Notes: a model not told the origin generated them from the sequence alone. A DNA stretch of 64,000 bases from Acanthosoma haemorrhoidale (GCA_930367205.1 OV884009.1:79257189-79321188), one strand, 5' to 3'; shown: positions 23,201 through 35,540, counted from the first letter of the stretch. Numbers and translations: made by a program.

Positions 23201-26200
23201 TACCTGTGATACTTCATCTGGTGCTTGTCCCACACCTCAAAATAATCCATTCACACTGAAATTAGAATGAGATGATATGATAAAAAATAATTTGAATATC
23301 TATTGTATCTTTAAAAAAGTATGAAAATAATAAGAGTCGTACATTTTAACAAAATATATCAGTTGGGTTCTAGCTACTTTTTCACAATATTAATTATGTC
23401 TTTAAATTCTATAATTTACAAGACATAATTTAATCTTTGAAAACCTCGTATATTGGTATGGTATAATTAACATTGAGCGAAGAAAGATAGCATTTCAGTT
23501 TTACACCCTTATGTAATCTCCCTTAGATCTTAAATGGTGTTATGTTTCTTGAATTACGAGATTTGTTTTGTAAAAATAAAGAACCGTTAATGTATTGTAT
23601 TACTTAATAACTTGATATTCCCATACCAATAATTAGGAGCTTAAGTGAAGTACTATTTTACCAAAGTAATGTTGGTCAAATGCTCAGTCATTGATTAGTG
23701 AAAGGTGTATTGTGGAAAACATTTGTCACTGAAGTAACTAGCAACCCACCACCAATAAGGAATCAATTTCCTAAAAGCATAGCTTTATTATTTAATTGTA
23801 TTAATTATAACACAATTATGACAATTACTCCCTTTTTTCAAGCTATCACCTGTAATGGAGGAAGACACAATATTCAGTATTTTTTCAAAAATTGTTTTAT
23901 CTTATTGATAAAAAAATATGATAAGCATATCAATTTTAGATCATTATTGGAATATTGAAATTATTTACAGAATAATATGTTTTATCAGTATTATAAATAA
24001 CATTTCTTAAAGTACAAGTATTGATATCCAAAGTGTAGTAGTCTGCAAAAATTGGGTTATATGCTTCTATTGTGAGGGCATTCAATCTTCTGACATAAAT
24101 CCGTCAATTTGCCTGCCCCTAGTAACATCATTAAAAGGACAGTTTGAGGTAATAAAAAACTGCTAGTTGTACACTAATGTGCGATTAACCAAAATGAGGT
24201 TTGTTCTATTATGGATTAACTTATATTTAGTCAAGCAGAGATAGAAGAACGCTTATACAGACACTGGGTGCCAGGTTCAATTTCTGTCCTTGACAATTAA
24301 TTTTTTTTAATAAATGATAGTATTGTTTCTAATTGTATTTTATTACTATCTCTCATATCTTCCTTTATATTTTTTTTTTTCATGACCTTCACAACAATGA
24401 ACATTTATATTTATATTACTTAGAAATGAAATAGAATTATTGAAATACTAATTGTCACTTAAGGATGTATGCCCCATTTTTTTATTGTGACTGTTAAAAT
24501 GCCTGAACAAACTTATAATAATATATAATGTAATATATATTAACGAAATATTTTCAAGTTATTAATATATTTGAATAATCATTGAAATATCGGTAATAAT
24601 GATTAATTATTAAATATTTCATCCCAAATGAATTGTTGGCTTTGATATTTCAATTAATCTTGCACATTGTCTAAAATTTAAATGACGGATCTAAAATAGT
24701 TTTCACTAATTTATAGAATATACTTTTGTTTGGGTATAACACTGTATGTGTATTTAATTTGCAGTGCAAAGGGCATTGATGTCACTGTATTTAAAATAAG
24801 GAGTTATATTTTCTCCTTTCACCTTGTCAAGAACTAACTGAAGAGATGTATTGCTATGCACGTTTATATGATACATTATTATAAATAGTTTGACACTAAA
24901 TTTATTATGTCATCTTGATTTACCCAAAAACATGCAAATATGAATAAAGTAGATATCAGTTCATTTAAATTTGAATGTTTCATCTTGGTAAACCTTGATT
25001 TGTATTTATAGTCATAGTATATTATTTCATTATTCTATTTATTTCCTGTTTTAAATTATTAGCAATGTTATATTTATTCGTGCTGACTATTTGTAAATAA
25101 ATATTACTATTTAATCAAAATATCTCTCCTTATTTTCTACATACAATTCATTGAACTCGTAGCAGTAGATTTGTTATTTTTTGAGCTTAAGCTTAAATTA
25201 AAATTGGACAAATATTACAAATACTGAAAGTTAACTTCATTTTTATATCTATTGGATCTTAATTGATTGTAATTAATATTCCTAAGGCCTATTTTTTAAG
25301 TATACAATTTATAGTTGATTATTATTATATAATGTATAAGTTTATATAACTTAGAGTTTATTTATTTAACACAGTTTTTAGAGTTTCTTCCCTTAGGTCT
25401 TAGTTCATGTATTTATTAAAGTACTAATGCAATATATACACAACTTAAAATAAACTATTACTTTTAGACTAATAAACTATTTTTGAATCATTAAGGAGTT
25501 GCTATGGTTAGTTTATATAATTTTTTATTTTAACAGCTAGTTGCCTTTGAATCTTCATTCATCACGATTGATTCTAATAATATCCCTGTGCATATCTATG
25601 AGTCAAACCTACATAATTGGTTTTACGGTCTTCATTCAAAAGTTTATTTCTTTTTAAATCAAAATATATCTTTTGATTAGTTTATATGCATTAATTATAC
25701 AATTGTCCTAACATTGTAATTCTTGTTTAACCTTATGTATAAGAAGCTATACTTTACGAATGATTGCTTGGCATTATAATGGTTTTGAATGTTTTTAAAT
25801 TTTTAGGATTTCTGTACTTAATATTGAAAAAACTTAGTTGGCATTTTCTTCTATTAACCAAACAATCTTAAATATATTTTGTCAATCTTAAATTCAATTT
25901 TTCTTATAAATCTGAAGCAATATAAAATCCATAGAAATAAAGGTACTCCTCTAATCAAGTTTCCATATATATTTCAGTTTGCAGGAAAGATGATGTTCGG
26001 ATGCCTAAATTCAAGTTTGTCTAGAGTTTCTCTCTGCTCACAAAGATTAATAAAAATATTTGTTTTGTTGTATATTGAGAATAAAAATGGGTTTAAATCA
26101 TGAGTATGGTTAACAGAATCCCCCATTTATTAACCTGATTTGCCTACTGATCTTTAGATTATTGGTTTTCAATTTTGATGGTCAAATTATAGGCGGTTTT

Positions 26201-27003
26201 ATTACTCAATAATATTTTAACAAAGGAGGAAATTTGGTAGTTGTTTTGTGGTACTAACCATTAGTTTTCTTGTATGATAATTATTTCAGATATACTAAAT
26301 GTATATTAATTAAACATGAAAAAAGTATATCCAGTTCCTCTCACTAATATGGATTTGAATTGAAGGTTTTGTTGGGAGATCGGCTTAGGTTTCTGAAAAT
26401 TAGTTGTTTGGTTTTCAACGCGTTTATTCATAGACAACATTTCAATATGCATTGTATGTCTGCATCAAGTGAGGAGGAGGTAAATGTGAACTGTTTAAGA
26501 CAAACTGCTTCAACCACCCAAGCCGATCTCTCAACAAGACCTTCAACTCATTTATATTCTCACGGCTAAAACTGAATTCACAGTATCATATAGAGTTGCT
26601 TTTTTGCTGCTTGCCAATGTGACTATTTTTTGTGTTGTGTGTGAGAACTATTCAATGTTCTAGTTTATTTATACTATATAATAGATGACAAAAATTAGAT
26701 TGATTTTCCATGTCACACATTTCTGATATCTCAATGCATAAGAGGTTCATTAGATAAGAAATAAAATTTAGAAATTGGCATACTAGTTCAAAAAAGGAAA
26801 AAAGTTCTATAGTGGAAGAAATTAATTTTTATAATATTAATCCAATTATTTATGTAAACTTTGTTTGAGTGGTCATGTTCCAAGGGCTAAAAAGTAATTT
26901 TTGTTAAAGGCAATAAATATTGTAACTTCTTTAAAAATGATATTACAATGTAATAAGTATGTAATTTTTTTCATAATTTACCAATATTTTCATTATATAC
27001 TTT

Positions 27004-27072
27004 TGTGGTGCTAGGTTAAAGGGGATTACCCTAGCATAAAAGGTACTTATTCCCTTTTACCCAAGCACCACA
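27004..27072. repeat. Hairpin, possible miniature transposon
   Basis: Two arms of about 23 bases, left TGTGGTGCTAGGTTAAAGGG and right inverted TGTGGTGCTTGGGTAAAAGG, flank a loop of about 23 bases. It lies about 20 bases before an LTR-like start. Confidence 0.75.
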
Positions 27073-27823
27073 CATTTAAAAATAATATATTGTGATATTT
27101 TTATTCACAAATTAAATTTATTTATTAGAATCAGATTGATTTTGAGTAAGGAGTTTTCTGTTGAGATAATTTGCTAAGAGGTAGTATTTCAGACTTGGCC
27201 TTCAAACCATGAAGAGAGGGCACATGTGTTTGAGACCGGAGGTAGAAGATCAGGTGAAACCAACCTATTCCTTATCATTAAAGAATGTTCCCAAATTATT
27301 TACTTCATTATTTGTATTAGGTAATTACTGTTTTAAGTTTATAAACTCTCTAGGAAATTATGTTAACATGAAATATTTGTAATAAACAATGCACTAGGAC
27401 CATATTGAACCCTAAGATAATTTTACTTAAAACTTTGAAATAAACTATTATTCTTAATGAATGTCTTTTTGCCTTTTGAAAGTAAGGAACTATAAAAATA
27501 TTTTTAGCAAAGAAGAGAAATGCAACAGGGGTTACCCAACGTAAGAACTTATTAATTAATAATGTTTATTGGAGTATAGCCTTGGCAGTGCATATTTTTT
27601 ATTTTGGTATCACAAATTGATTGTGAAAATTAATAGCATTGATTTCGCTGTTGTTTATGGAACCTAAAGGGAGTGGATAAAACACATGTTGATTAACTAT
27701 AATGGTTCCTATATTTTAAAGCTGAATTAAAATGGTAAAAAATATGTAATTTAGCATCTCTGCCCCTTGAAGTAAAAATTATATTCTTAGAATTTTTAAT
27801 GTAAACAGTCAACCTTTTTTATA

Positions 27824-28000
27824 ATGGATAAATTAATGCAACTGCTTAATCTTACAAATAAAAAATTAGATGAACATAATGGAATTCTTAACAAAAGGTT
27901 AAATGACACAAACTTTAAATTAGATATTTATAATTCAAAATTAGATGCCATAAATAGCACAATGCAAAAAACGGAATGGAATCATTTTAATGCTGCATAG
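27824..28000 (+). pseudogene. gag-like coiled-coil remnant
   Basis: An ATG opens 58 codons, starting MDKLMQLLNLTNKKLDEHNG, rich in Asn, Leu and Lys at coiled-coil spacing, ending TEWNHFNAA and stop. Its style matches the Asn/Leu/Lys coiled coil at the start of the gag-like frame at 32255, and its position after an LTR and primer-binding region fits a gag start. Confidence 0.5.
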
Positions 28001-28083
28001 GATAAAAAGTCTACTTTTACTAGGTACTGTAATTCTACTTAAAAACTATATTACTCGTAACTAGGTACCTACTGTATCAAACA

Positions 28084-28341
28084 AAGAAAATGGATGAAAA
28101 ATAAACAGAAGACTTGAAGAAATAGGAAGCTGGAATTCTAGGTGCAAAGTGCGGAATACAGGTGCCTGTTGTTTTTCAGAAAATATCAAAGGATGGCTTT
28201 AGTGCTCCTAACCATATTATGACCAAAGGAAGAAACCCCCCGAGTATTTCCAAAAGAGGAGACTTTCGTTAATTCCTTGAAAAAATTGACCCAGATTTAC
28301 AGTATTTAGTTTTGCAGCACCAGCCTCAGAGATCTCATTAA
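28084..28341 (+). pseudogene. Unidentified degenerate coding relic inside LTR element 2
   Basis: One frame reads EAGILGAKCGIQVPVVFQKI, then FSAPNHIMTKGRNPPSISKR, a stop, and FLEKIDPDLQYLVLQHQPQR, with further stops upstream. Its composition is protein-like and unlike the AT-rich surroundings, so it looks like once-coding DNA. I cannot assign it to any family. Confidence 0.4.
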
Positions 28342-29841
28342 TAATTAATTAAATGTAATCAGACTTCATGCTTAAATATAAGGAAAGTATAAATAAACAG
28401 ATAGATTTAAGTACAGTAAGTTGTTTTATAAAGATTTATTCTGCCAAACTTAACGAAAGTCCGACATAAAGTATTTGTTAAGTAATTATTACTGTATGCT
28501 TTAACTTGCTGTAACTCTGCTTTATAAATTTTATGAAATAAAGTTACTTCCCTACTTTATAAATCACCATTACTGTGGAACCGGTGTAATATTGTAATTG
28601 ATAAAAAAAATTATTTGTAACTTAGCATTTAAATTTGTTTTGTAATGTATGTTAAGAAATTATATTCAAATAGTATTAATGTAGATTTAAGTTCTATAGA
28701 GAACAATCAATGTAACTATAATAGTGAATTATGTTCTGTAACTGTAATAATTTTATTGTTTTCCTATATGTATTTCGACCAAATTTATCATTTCATAGTT
28801 ATTATTTAAATAAGGATAAAATTTCATGTTTTTCAACCAGCTTTGCAACTATCAATAACAATTTTGATGATGTACCAATCTAATTGTGATAGTTCTATTA
28901 AAATTAAGTTTTTAATTAATTAAAGTTATGTTGAGTGTACTGTCCCAAAAGGGGATAATTATGTAACTATTGTTTACATATATATATCTTCTTAATATTA
29001 GGAAATTAGTGTATTTATATTTATTTTATAATAACTTATTAAAAATAAAAATGTTTAAAATCCATAAGAATTTTCAAAACTTTTGTTCTGCATCATTGAC
29101 TTATTTATTAATAAATTAAATGTATATATTAGAATTAGATTGATTTCGAGGAAGTAACTTTTGGTTGAATTAATTTGTAAAAGGGCCATGGTACTCGATA
29201 ACTAGTCAGTGTGTTCTACCACACCTTAGGGAAAGTCCACTGGGGGAAAAGGTAGGCCCTGGAAAAAATCACTTTTATGTAGTGGGGAGAGGCTGCCATA
29301 AATATCAGTGGTTAGGAGACAGTATTTGTATTTTCTTTGCATTCAAGCAGTTGGGGGAGTCAGTGAGTTAACTTGGCCACTAGCCATGAAACTAGGTGCT
29401 GAAGAGAGACCACATGTTGAAACCAGAGGATAGCCACCAAGAAGATTGAAGACAACCATCGACGAATATCCGTGTTGTTGCTATTTTTATCTATATAAAA
29501 CTCTCGAACCATTTGTGTAATATGAAACATTTAAATCAGTAACTTTATGATCTAGGGCCATATAGAACTCTGAGATAAGATTACTTGAAACTTAAAAATA
29601 AACTATTAGCCTTTATGAATTTTTATAATTCACTTTTGTACATTAATAAAAGCGTAATACAGAATAATATAATTTGAAGTTATGTTATTTACAATGATAA
29701 AGAAATATCAATTTAACTTATAATTTATTAATTTTAATTTCAAGGTGGTCCATGACAATCAAACATATGAACATGAAATAAAAAAATACAAGACGCATAC
29801 TTTTTGTAGTTCTTCACAATTTATCAGACCTTGCATTTGTC

Positions 29842-30060
29842 TTGTTTCTGCACGTGGTCTGTTTTTGTGCCTGGCTCCGTACAGATGAGCCATGTTACCA
29901 AGAATTTAATTTCCAAATTAAGTCATCTACCACGTGGGTACCATGGGTGGGTATCAGATCCATGGCAGATGTGAAAGTCAGTGTCTTGCCGCCAAACCTG
30001 GCCCAATCAAATGATTTTGGAAAGAACAATTTGCTATTTTCTACAAAAAATACATTTTAA
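29842..30060. other. Open relic readable on both strands
   Basis: A GC-richer patch. On the plus strand it reads TDEPCYQEFNFQIKSSTTW with WVPWVGIRSMADVKVSVLPP. On the minus strand it reads PKSFDWARFGGKTLTFTSAM and DLIPTHGTHVVDDLIWK before a stop. The minus reading looks more protein-like to me and is probably transposon-derived. No family was recognised. Confidence 0.35.
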
Positions 30061-30230
30061 TAGATGAACACAGAATTTACAAAAAAAAAAACACCTACTT
30101 AAATCTATTGTAGTTTCTCAAAACTTAATTTTTTTGCAGTATCATTTGTTTTGTAACCCTTTGGGAAATGGGGTGTGAGCCCATGAAATAGACAAATTGT
30201 TTTGTCATATTTTTTTTTTCATACTTCTTC

Positions 30231-30529
30231 ATTGATTAAAATTATATATTACAGTGCAGTAGTATCATGTGATATTTATTTCATATAATTTTCTTTCATT
30301 GATAAACAATATCCATGAATTGAAGGTGTGGAGTATGGAGTGTGAATATAAAGAAATAAAACTCCTCTCCTTCTCCATCTCCTCAAGCTTGGGTATAAAT
30401 GACTGAAAAACTGAAAATAAGTGACTAAATGTGTATCTAAGTAAATGGGAGATAGGATTCATGATCTTTGCATTTTGACTGTGAAAACAAACTACACAAG
30501 TTAATGAAAAGCCATGGTTAATCAATGCA
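30231..30529 (+). repeat. 0.3-kb repeat, copy 1 (matches 41070-41377)
   Basis: Begins ATTGATTAAAATTATA and ends CCATGGTTAATCAATGCA. It is nearly identical, by eye, to the right end of the TIR repeat 10.8 kb away, lacking only a 9-base tandem duplication (GTGTCAGTG type) near its middle. The unit itself starts and ends with an inverted ATTGATTAA/TTAATCAAT. Confidence 0.9.
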
Positions 30530-30740
30530 TTATAAGAATAAGGAAACACAATAAGCTAACATAAGTTAATAATAAAGAATAATTTATTGTTAATACATAT
30601 TATAATTTATTTACTAATATATAAATAACTTCATGATTATATTTTTTAATTAGGAGTAGCAAATTTAATCTCTTTTTAAAAGAGATACCTTACATATCAT
30701 GCATCTTTTTCTCATTCTGTTTTTACATATACAGATTTTT

Positions 30741-31139
30741 CTATATATCAAAAAGCTTAATGAAAGATTCATCGAAGTATTCCCAATGATATTTTCTGGT
30801 TTTTCCGTAAGCATTATTTTCGGGAGAACTCATTTGTGCCGCTTCCTTGTCTTGATCACTGTAGCTACCACTATCCTCACTTGGTGAGTCAAGGTTGTTT
30901 GTCTTTAAACTTTCCAAATAATAGTTGTAGTTCAAGTTCCTCAATTTAGACGAAACATCAATTGGAGGCCGGGGAGGTGGAGGCAAGCCTTTTTGCGCAT
31001 TACGCCATACAAGATAACTGTAAGGAGGCTTTAAGTACGAGTTGTACAAAGGGGTGCCCTTAACATACACCTTTGGTTTTGTTGGAATGCTGTTGATACG
31101 CCTATAATACCGTTTCAGCTCATCTATTTTCTCTTCCAT
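30741..31139 (-). CDS. Unrecognised 132-aa open frame (own gene or alternative Sema-1a tail)
   Basis: The frame starts MEEKIDELKRYYRRINS, has a Pro-rich run GLPPPPRPP at about residues 51-59 and Tyr-rich stretches (PLYNSYLKPPYSYLVW, NLNYNYYLES), then an acidic Ser-rich tail (SPSEDSGSYSDQDKEAAQ). It has no membrane helix and the composition looks like a cytoplasmic, disordered protein. A good acceptor (TTTTTTATGTTACAG) lies 23 nt before the ATG, implying a 5' non-coding exon; a candidate is at 37402 upstream. Alternatively acceptors inside the frame (TATTATAG|G and CAACAG|C) are in the right phase to follow Sema-1a exon 17. I do not recognise the protein. Confidence 0.6.
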   Translation of the reverse strand: MEEKIDELKRYYRRINSIPTKPKVYVKGTPLYNSYLKPPYSYLVWRNAQKGLPPPPRPPIDVSSKLRNLNYNYYLESLKTNNLDSPSEDSGSYSDQDKEAAQMSSPENNAYGKTRKYHWEYFDESFIKLFDI

Positions 31140-31560
31140 AATTCAAGTAATTAAAGTGATTTCTGTAACATAAAAAAGTAACATTACAATTCAAAATTAC
31201 TGTTTGTGGGAAAATTTGAAGTTTAATGTGAATGATCTACTAAAAATATATTCTTGGGTCTATATTCTGTATTAGAATGATTAAAAACTGTTATTTCTAA
31301 ATAGTTATTATTTGATTAAATACTATTCTTGGGCCCAACAACTCACTAACAGATATAGACAACTAACTATCACACTTCGGAACATGCAGGTAATTATTTA
31401 TTTACATAGCTATTAATTTAGCCATACCAGGCTGTGTAAACTTAACTCAAATTAGGCTTATTGCTCTAAGAAAAAATCATCCTGGGAGCTGAGAATCGTG
31501 CCCGAAAGTTAATATTCAGGCACGGAAAAAGTATTTAAATGTGAAACACAACTTATATAT

Positions 31561-32108
31561 TGTTGTGATATTAGATATTGTGGAGTTTTTATATAATATT
31601 TAATCCAACCTTGAATCAAGAAGGAAATAAAACAAATTGAGAGTGAAAAGAAAAAACAAAAGACAGTCTACTGGTGGTTGTGAGGATAGAAACACACACA
31701 GAATTACTCTCTAGTTTAGCCAGTTATAATTAGTATTGTTGTGGTTGTGATAATGAAAACACACTGAGAATTATACTCATCTAGCTTTGGCATCAGCCTG
31801 TAATACATGTTATTAGCTTGAGATTGCGAGTAAGAAAAACTTAAAAACTTTGTTGGTTAGTGGTTGTTGACTTGAAACGGAGCGGAAGAGAAATAGCACG
31901 AAGAGAAGAATTATAAATTTGAATAAAAAGAAGACCATTGAAGAAGAAAAGGAATCGAATTAATACACAAGTATTTATATAATTAATATAAGTTTATTTT
32001 TTGTTATGTTTGTAAAATTAAATTCATCTTTTTGCCAGAATTATTTTTGTTAATAGAACCTAATAATAAATAGTTAATAAAATATATTTAAAGCAAAAGA
32101 ACGTAATA
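31561..32108 (+). repeat. 5' LTR of the 31.5-kb element
   Basis: Starts TGTTGTGATATTAGATATTG and ends AAAAGAACGTAATA. It matches the copies at 35558 and 36094, with many indels, in blocks such as AGACAGTCTACTGGT and AATTCATCTTTTTGCCAGAA. Divergence between the LTRs indicates an old insertion. Confidence 0.88.
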
Positions 32109-32109
32109 T

Positions 32110-32130
32110 TTGGTGCCCAACGTAAGGACC
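32110..32130 (+). other. Primer-binding site of the 31.5-kb element
   Basis: TTGGTGCCCAACGTAAGGAC directly follows the LTR. The TGGYGCCCAACGT core is a common primer-binding sequence of retroelements. Confidence 0.75.
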
Positions 32131-32254
32131 GATAACGAAGTAATCTGGCTAAAGGATTGTTTAGATTGTGTCACGAAAATTGTGTTTAAATTTGATATAA
32201 AGATTAGGTTAAAAATTGTATTTGTGATTAAGATTCATATTGTTTAATTCAGTC

Positions 32255-33511
32255 ATGGAAAAAGATAACCAAAGTTTAAATTATGATCCAAATGAGCAAA
32301 GTATAATTGATAGATACGTAGATAAGGAGGAGAGTAAGATGGATAATATGTTAAAATTAATAATGGAAAATATTAACGAAAAATTAAACGAAAATAATTT
32401 AAAAAATGAACAAAATAATTTAAAACTTGAACAAAATAATTTAAAATTTGGAACAAATTTATTATCACAATTAAAACAAGAAAATGAAGAAAATAATTGA
32501 AAACTTGAAGAAAATTTTTTAAAACTTGAAACAAATTTATTAGAATTAAAACAAGATAATAAACAAAATTTATTAGAATTATCTAATAAAATCGATAAAT
32601 TGGCAGATGAAAATAATGAAAAATTTGTAAAAATTGATAATAGATTCGAGAGCATTGAGCAAGGGTTACAAAACTCTTTCATAGATTTTAATATAAAATT
32701 TGATAAAAAATTGCATCTTTTGGAAACGGAAATAGGAAATCAAAAAACCGATTTAAAAGAATATAAGTTAGAAACGGAGAATAAATTTGATGAACAAGTA
32801 GCATGGATGAGCAACAAATTCGTAATTCATGAACAAAAAACTATTACAGAATTAGGAGCTTATAAAAAAGAAAGTATCGATAAAAGTAATAAAATAGAGA
32901 AAGAAATGGAAGATTTAAGAAATAAAATGGAGGAAAATACAAGTAAATTGTCAAGTAACTCGGGTGAACCTAATTTAGTAATTGACAATGAGATAATACA
33001 AGTAATAAGTAGTAATAATAAATTAGAATTTCAAAATTTTAAAAAATCTGACCCGATTGAATTTTTAAATAAATTAAAAAATACAATAAATAAAAGTTTG
33101 AATTGGAATAAATTAGAATTTAAAATTTCAGCTCATTTAAGTGAAATTTCCTTTTGCTGGTTCAATATGAACAAAATGAAGTTTAATAAATGGGAGGATT
33201 TTGAAAGTAATTTCAGGGATGTTTTTTGTGGTAAGGATTATAAAGAATACTTGATTTCGATATTAAACGGTAGTTATTTAAATTTCACATATTTAAATCC
33301 ACAAGAATATTTATCAGAATTTTCTACACGTATTATAACAATGGATATTTTAAATGAAGAATCCACTTGTCAAATGTTCATAAGACATTTCGGTCAATCG
33401 GTCTATAACCTTTGCATAAACCGAAAAGTTGAAAAAGTGGTTGAATTATTCAACATTTTAGGAATGTTCAAAAAACACCAAATAATTAAAGAATTAAAAA
33501 TTCCGAATTAA
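32255..33511 (+). pseudogene. gag-like frame of the 31.5-kb element, one stop
   Basis: The ATG frame begins MEKDNQSLNYDPNEQSIIDR. Residues about 30-110 form a coiled coil with repeats of the type NNLKLEQ, then a capsid-like domain (KSDPIEFLNKLKNTINKSLN, HLSEISFCWFNM) follows. A single in-frame TGA at 32498-32500 interrupts it; the frame is open on both sides. No zinc knuckle was seen. It ends at TAA 33509-33511, where pol-derived sequence begins one frame back. Confidence 0.8.
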
Positions 33512-35007
33512 ATTATTATTCAACGGAAAAAGAACTTTTAGGCATAATACACGCGATACAAAAATTTTATAATTTAATAGCAGGGTACAAAATTATAGTA
33601 AAAACAGATAATAGCGCAATTACATTTCTACATAGTTGTAAAAATCCACCCAGTCGTTTGATTAGATGGATTAATTATTTGGGACCTTTAGATATTGAGT
33701 ATATCCACATCCAAGGAAAGCAAAACAAAATCGCCGATTTCATAACTAGAAATCCAATAGAAAGCCCAGAGCGATTGGGAAACGATTTTAAATTAAATGA
33801 GTTACAAGAAGAAATGTTTTTCAAAAACATAATCAAAAATCAACAAAGTGACTTACAAATAAAAGAAAAATTTGAGAAAGATAAAGAAAATTATAAAATA
33901 ATCAACGGAATGATACATAAAAAATTAAAAAATAAATTCTATATTGAACTAATAAAAATTGACATGACAAATTTAATAAACATGGTGCATTTAAAATTTT
34001 GTCATGCAGGTGTGAATAAATGCTTAAAAATAATTAAAAAAAGATTTTATTATGTCAATTTAAGAAAGTTAATAAGTCAAACATTAAAAACCTGTCATAA
34101 CTGTCAAATAAATAAATCATCAATTAAATCAATAGTACCGTATCAGCCAATAATCCCTAAAATGAAGCTAGAAATAATATCTATAGATTATTTGGGTCCT
34201 TTTATTAATAATAAAAATTATAAATATTTACTAGTAGCAATAGATAATTTTACTAAGTATGTTAAAATCTATCAAACAAAAAGAGCAAATATAACAGGTG
34301 CAATAACATCGTTAAATAAATATTTGCAGGAAATAGGAATACCACAGAAATGTTTGAGTGATAACGCCACTTGTTTTACATCAGATAAATGGGAAAAATT
34401 TTTAAGAAAAAATAAAATAATTAGAATCCTTACTTCATTAAGACATCCACAAGGAAATATATCAGAACGGGTTAACCAAGATATGTTAAAATATCTTAGA
34501 CTTTTCATAAATGAAAACCATAAAGAATGGTTAAGTCAAGTTAAAAAGATAGAATCCACAATAAATAGTCTATATCATACTACCAACAATATTACACCAA
34601 TTCAAGCTTTTTTCGAAATAGAACCATTACGTTTTTGGTCAGTATACATTGGAGACAACCCAAATAAATCAAAATTCAATAATCCTGAAGAAATAAATAA
34701 ATTCATATATGAAAGATTGAATAAAATAGGAAATTTAAATAAAAACAAATATAATAAAAATAAGAAATTTATTGAATTTAAACTAAAAAATAAAGTCCTT
34801 GTTAAAGCTTTACGCATTCCTAAGGCAGGTATTAAAAATGCAAAACTTTTACCTATTTTCGAAGGGCCATACAAAATTGTTAATCAAGTTGGTGAATTCA
34901 CTTTCATCATAGCAGATGATTAAGAAAATATTCATGGAATGTTCCATGCCACACTATTAAAGCCTTATTATGAAAATAATGTCAATCAAGCACAAGTAAA
35001 AACTTGA
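33511..35007 (+). pseudogene. Truncated pol: RNase H plus integrase
   Basis: The frame starts abruptly with YYSTEKELLGIIHAIQKF and KTDNSAITFL, the RNase H domain of Ty3/gypsy pol, so everything upstream (protease, RT) is missing. An integrase zinc finger (HLKFCHAGVNKCLKII with CHNCQINKS) and a catalytic core follow: SIDYLGPFINNKNYKYLLVA, CLSDNATCFTSDKW and a Glu at ISERVNQDM. A TAA at 34921-34923 breaks the C-terminus; the same frame continues NIHGMFHATLLKPYYENN to about 35007. The core Asp and Glu residues are present, but the protein is not complete. Confidence 0.9.
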
Positions 35008-35540
35008 ATTGAAGTTTATTGTATTGTTTTAAAATAGAATAATGTTTATCTGGACAATCAAATATGTTAACATCTATAGAAAAAATTGAAAATTTAAAAT
35101 TCATTAAAACTTTATATGAAAATAGTGTCAATCTGACACATGTAAAAAATTTGAAATTGAATTTTATTCTAATGTACTAAAATGTTAGTATGTTTAATTT
35201 GTACAATCAAGTTGGTAAATGTTAAAAGCTATATAAATGTTTGAAATTTAAAAGTAATTAATACTTTATTATGAAGATATTGTCAACCCAGCAATGTAAA
35301 AACTTGGAAATTATAAATTTATGGTACTATAGTTAAAAGTTAAGATGTCTGTAAGGTACAATTACATTTGTGATGTAAATGGTTGAAATGAAAAATGTAA
35401 AATTTTGGTGACACATAATCTGATATTGTCATTTAGTAATAAGAAAATGCAAATAGTTAAAGTGCTAAAAAAGTGAATAGTGAAATCAAAAGTAAAGTGG
35501 AATGAAAAATTTTTTATGGACAAGCTCAAAAAATTTTTAA

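Larger units (their letters stand above)
21267..27003. other. AT-rich intergenic DNA after KGD4
   Basis: The first few hundred bases are the probable KGD4 3' UTR. A 27-base direct repeat pair (AACTACACAAAGCTACTTTA near 21392 and AACTACGCAAAGCCACTATG near 21461) sits in a GC-richer patch. The rest is AT-rich with T/A homopolymers and a few tRNA box B-like strings (near 22140 and 24278). No exon was recognised on either strand. Confidence 0.4.
27091..29658 (+). mobile_element. LTR retrotransposon remnant (family 2)
   Basis: Two diverged LTR-like segments (about 27091-27528 and about 29095-29658) share a TTAGAATyAGATTGATTT start region, an ATGAAAyATTT block and an AATAAACTATTA block. After the first one, TTACCCAACGTAAGAAC resembles the primer-binding region of the element at 31.5 kb (TGGTGCCCAACGTAAGGACC). 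A gag-like frame follows. Most of pol is absent. Confidence 0.65.

Noticed and set aside
32281..32682. 133-codon minus-strand frame
   Set aside because: It is the complement of the A-rich gag coiled coil; the low-complexity Ser/Phe/Leu composition comes from that.
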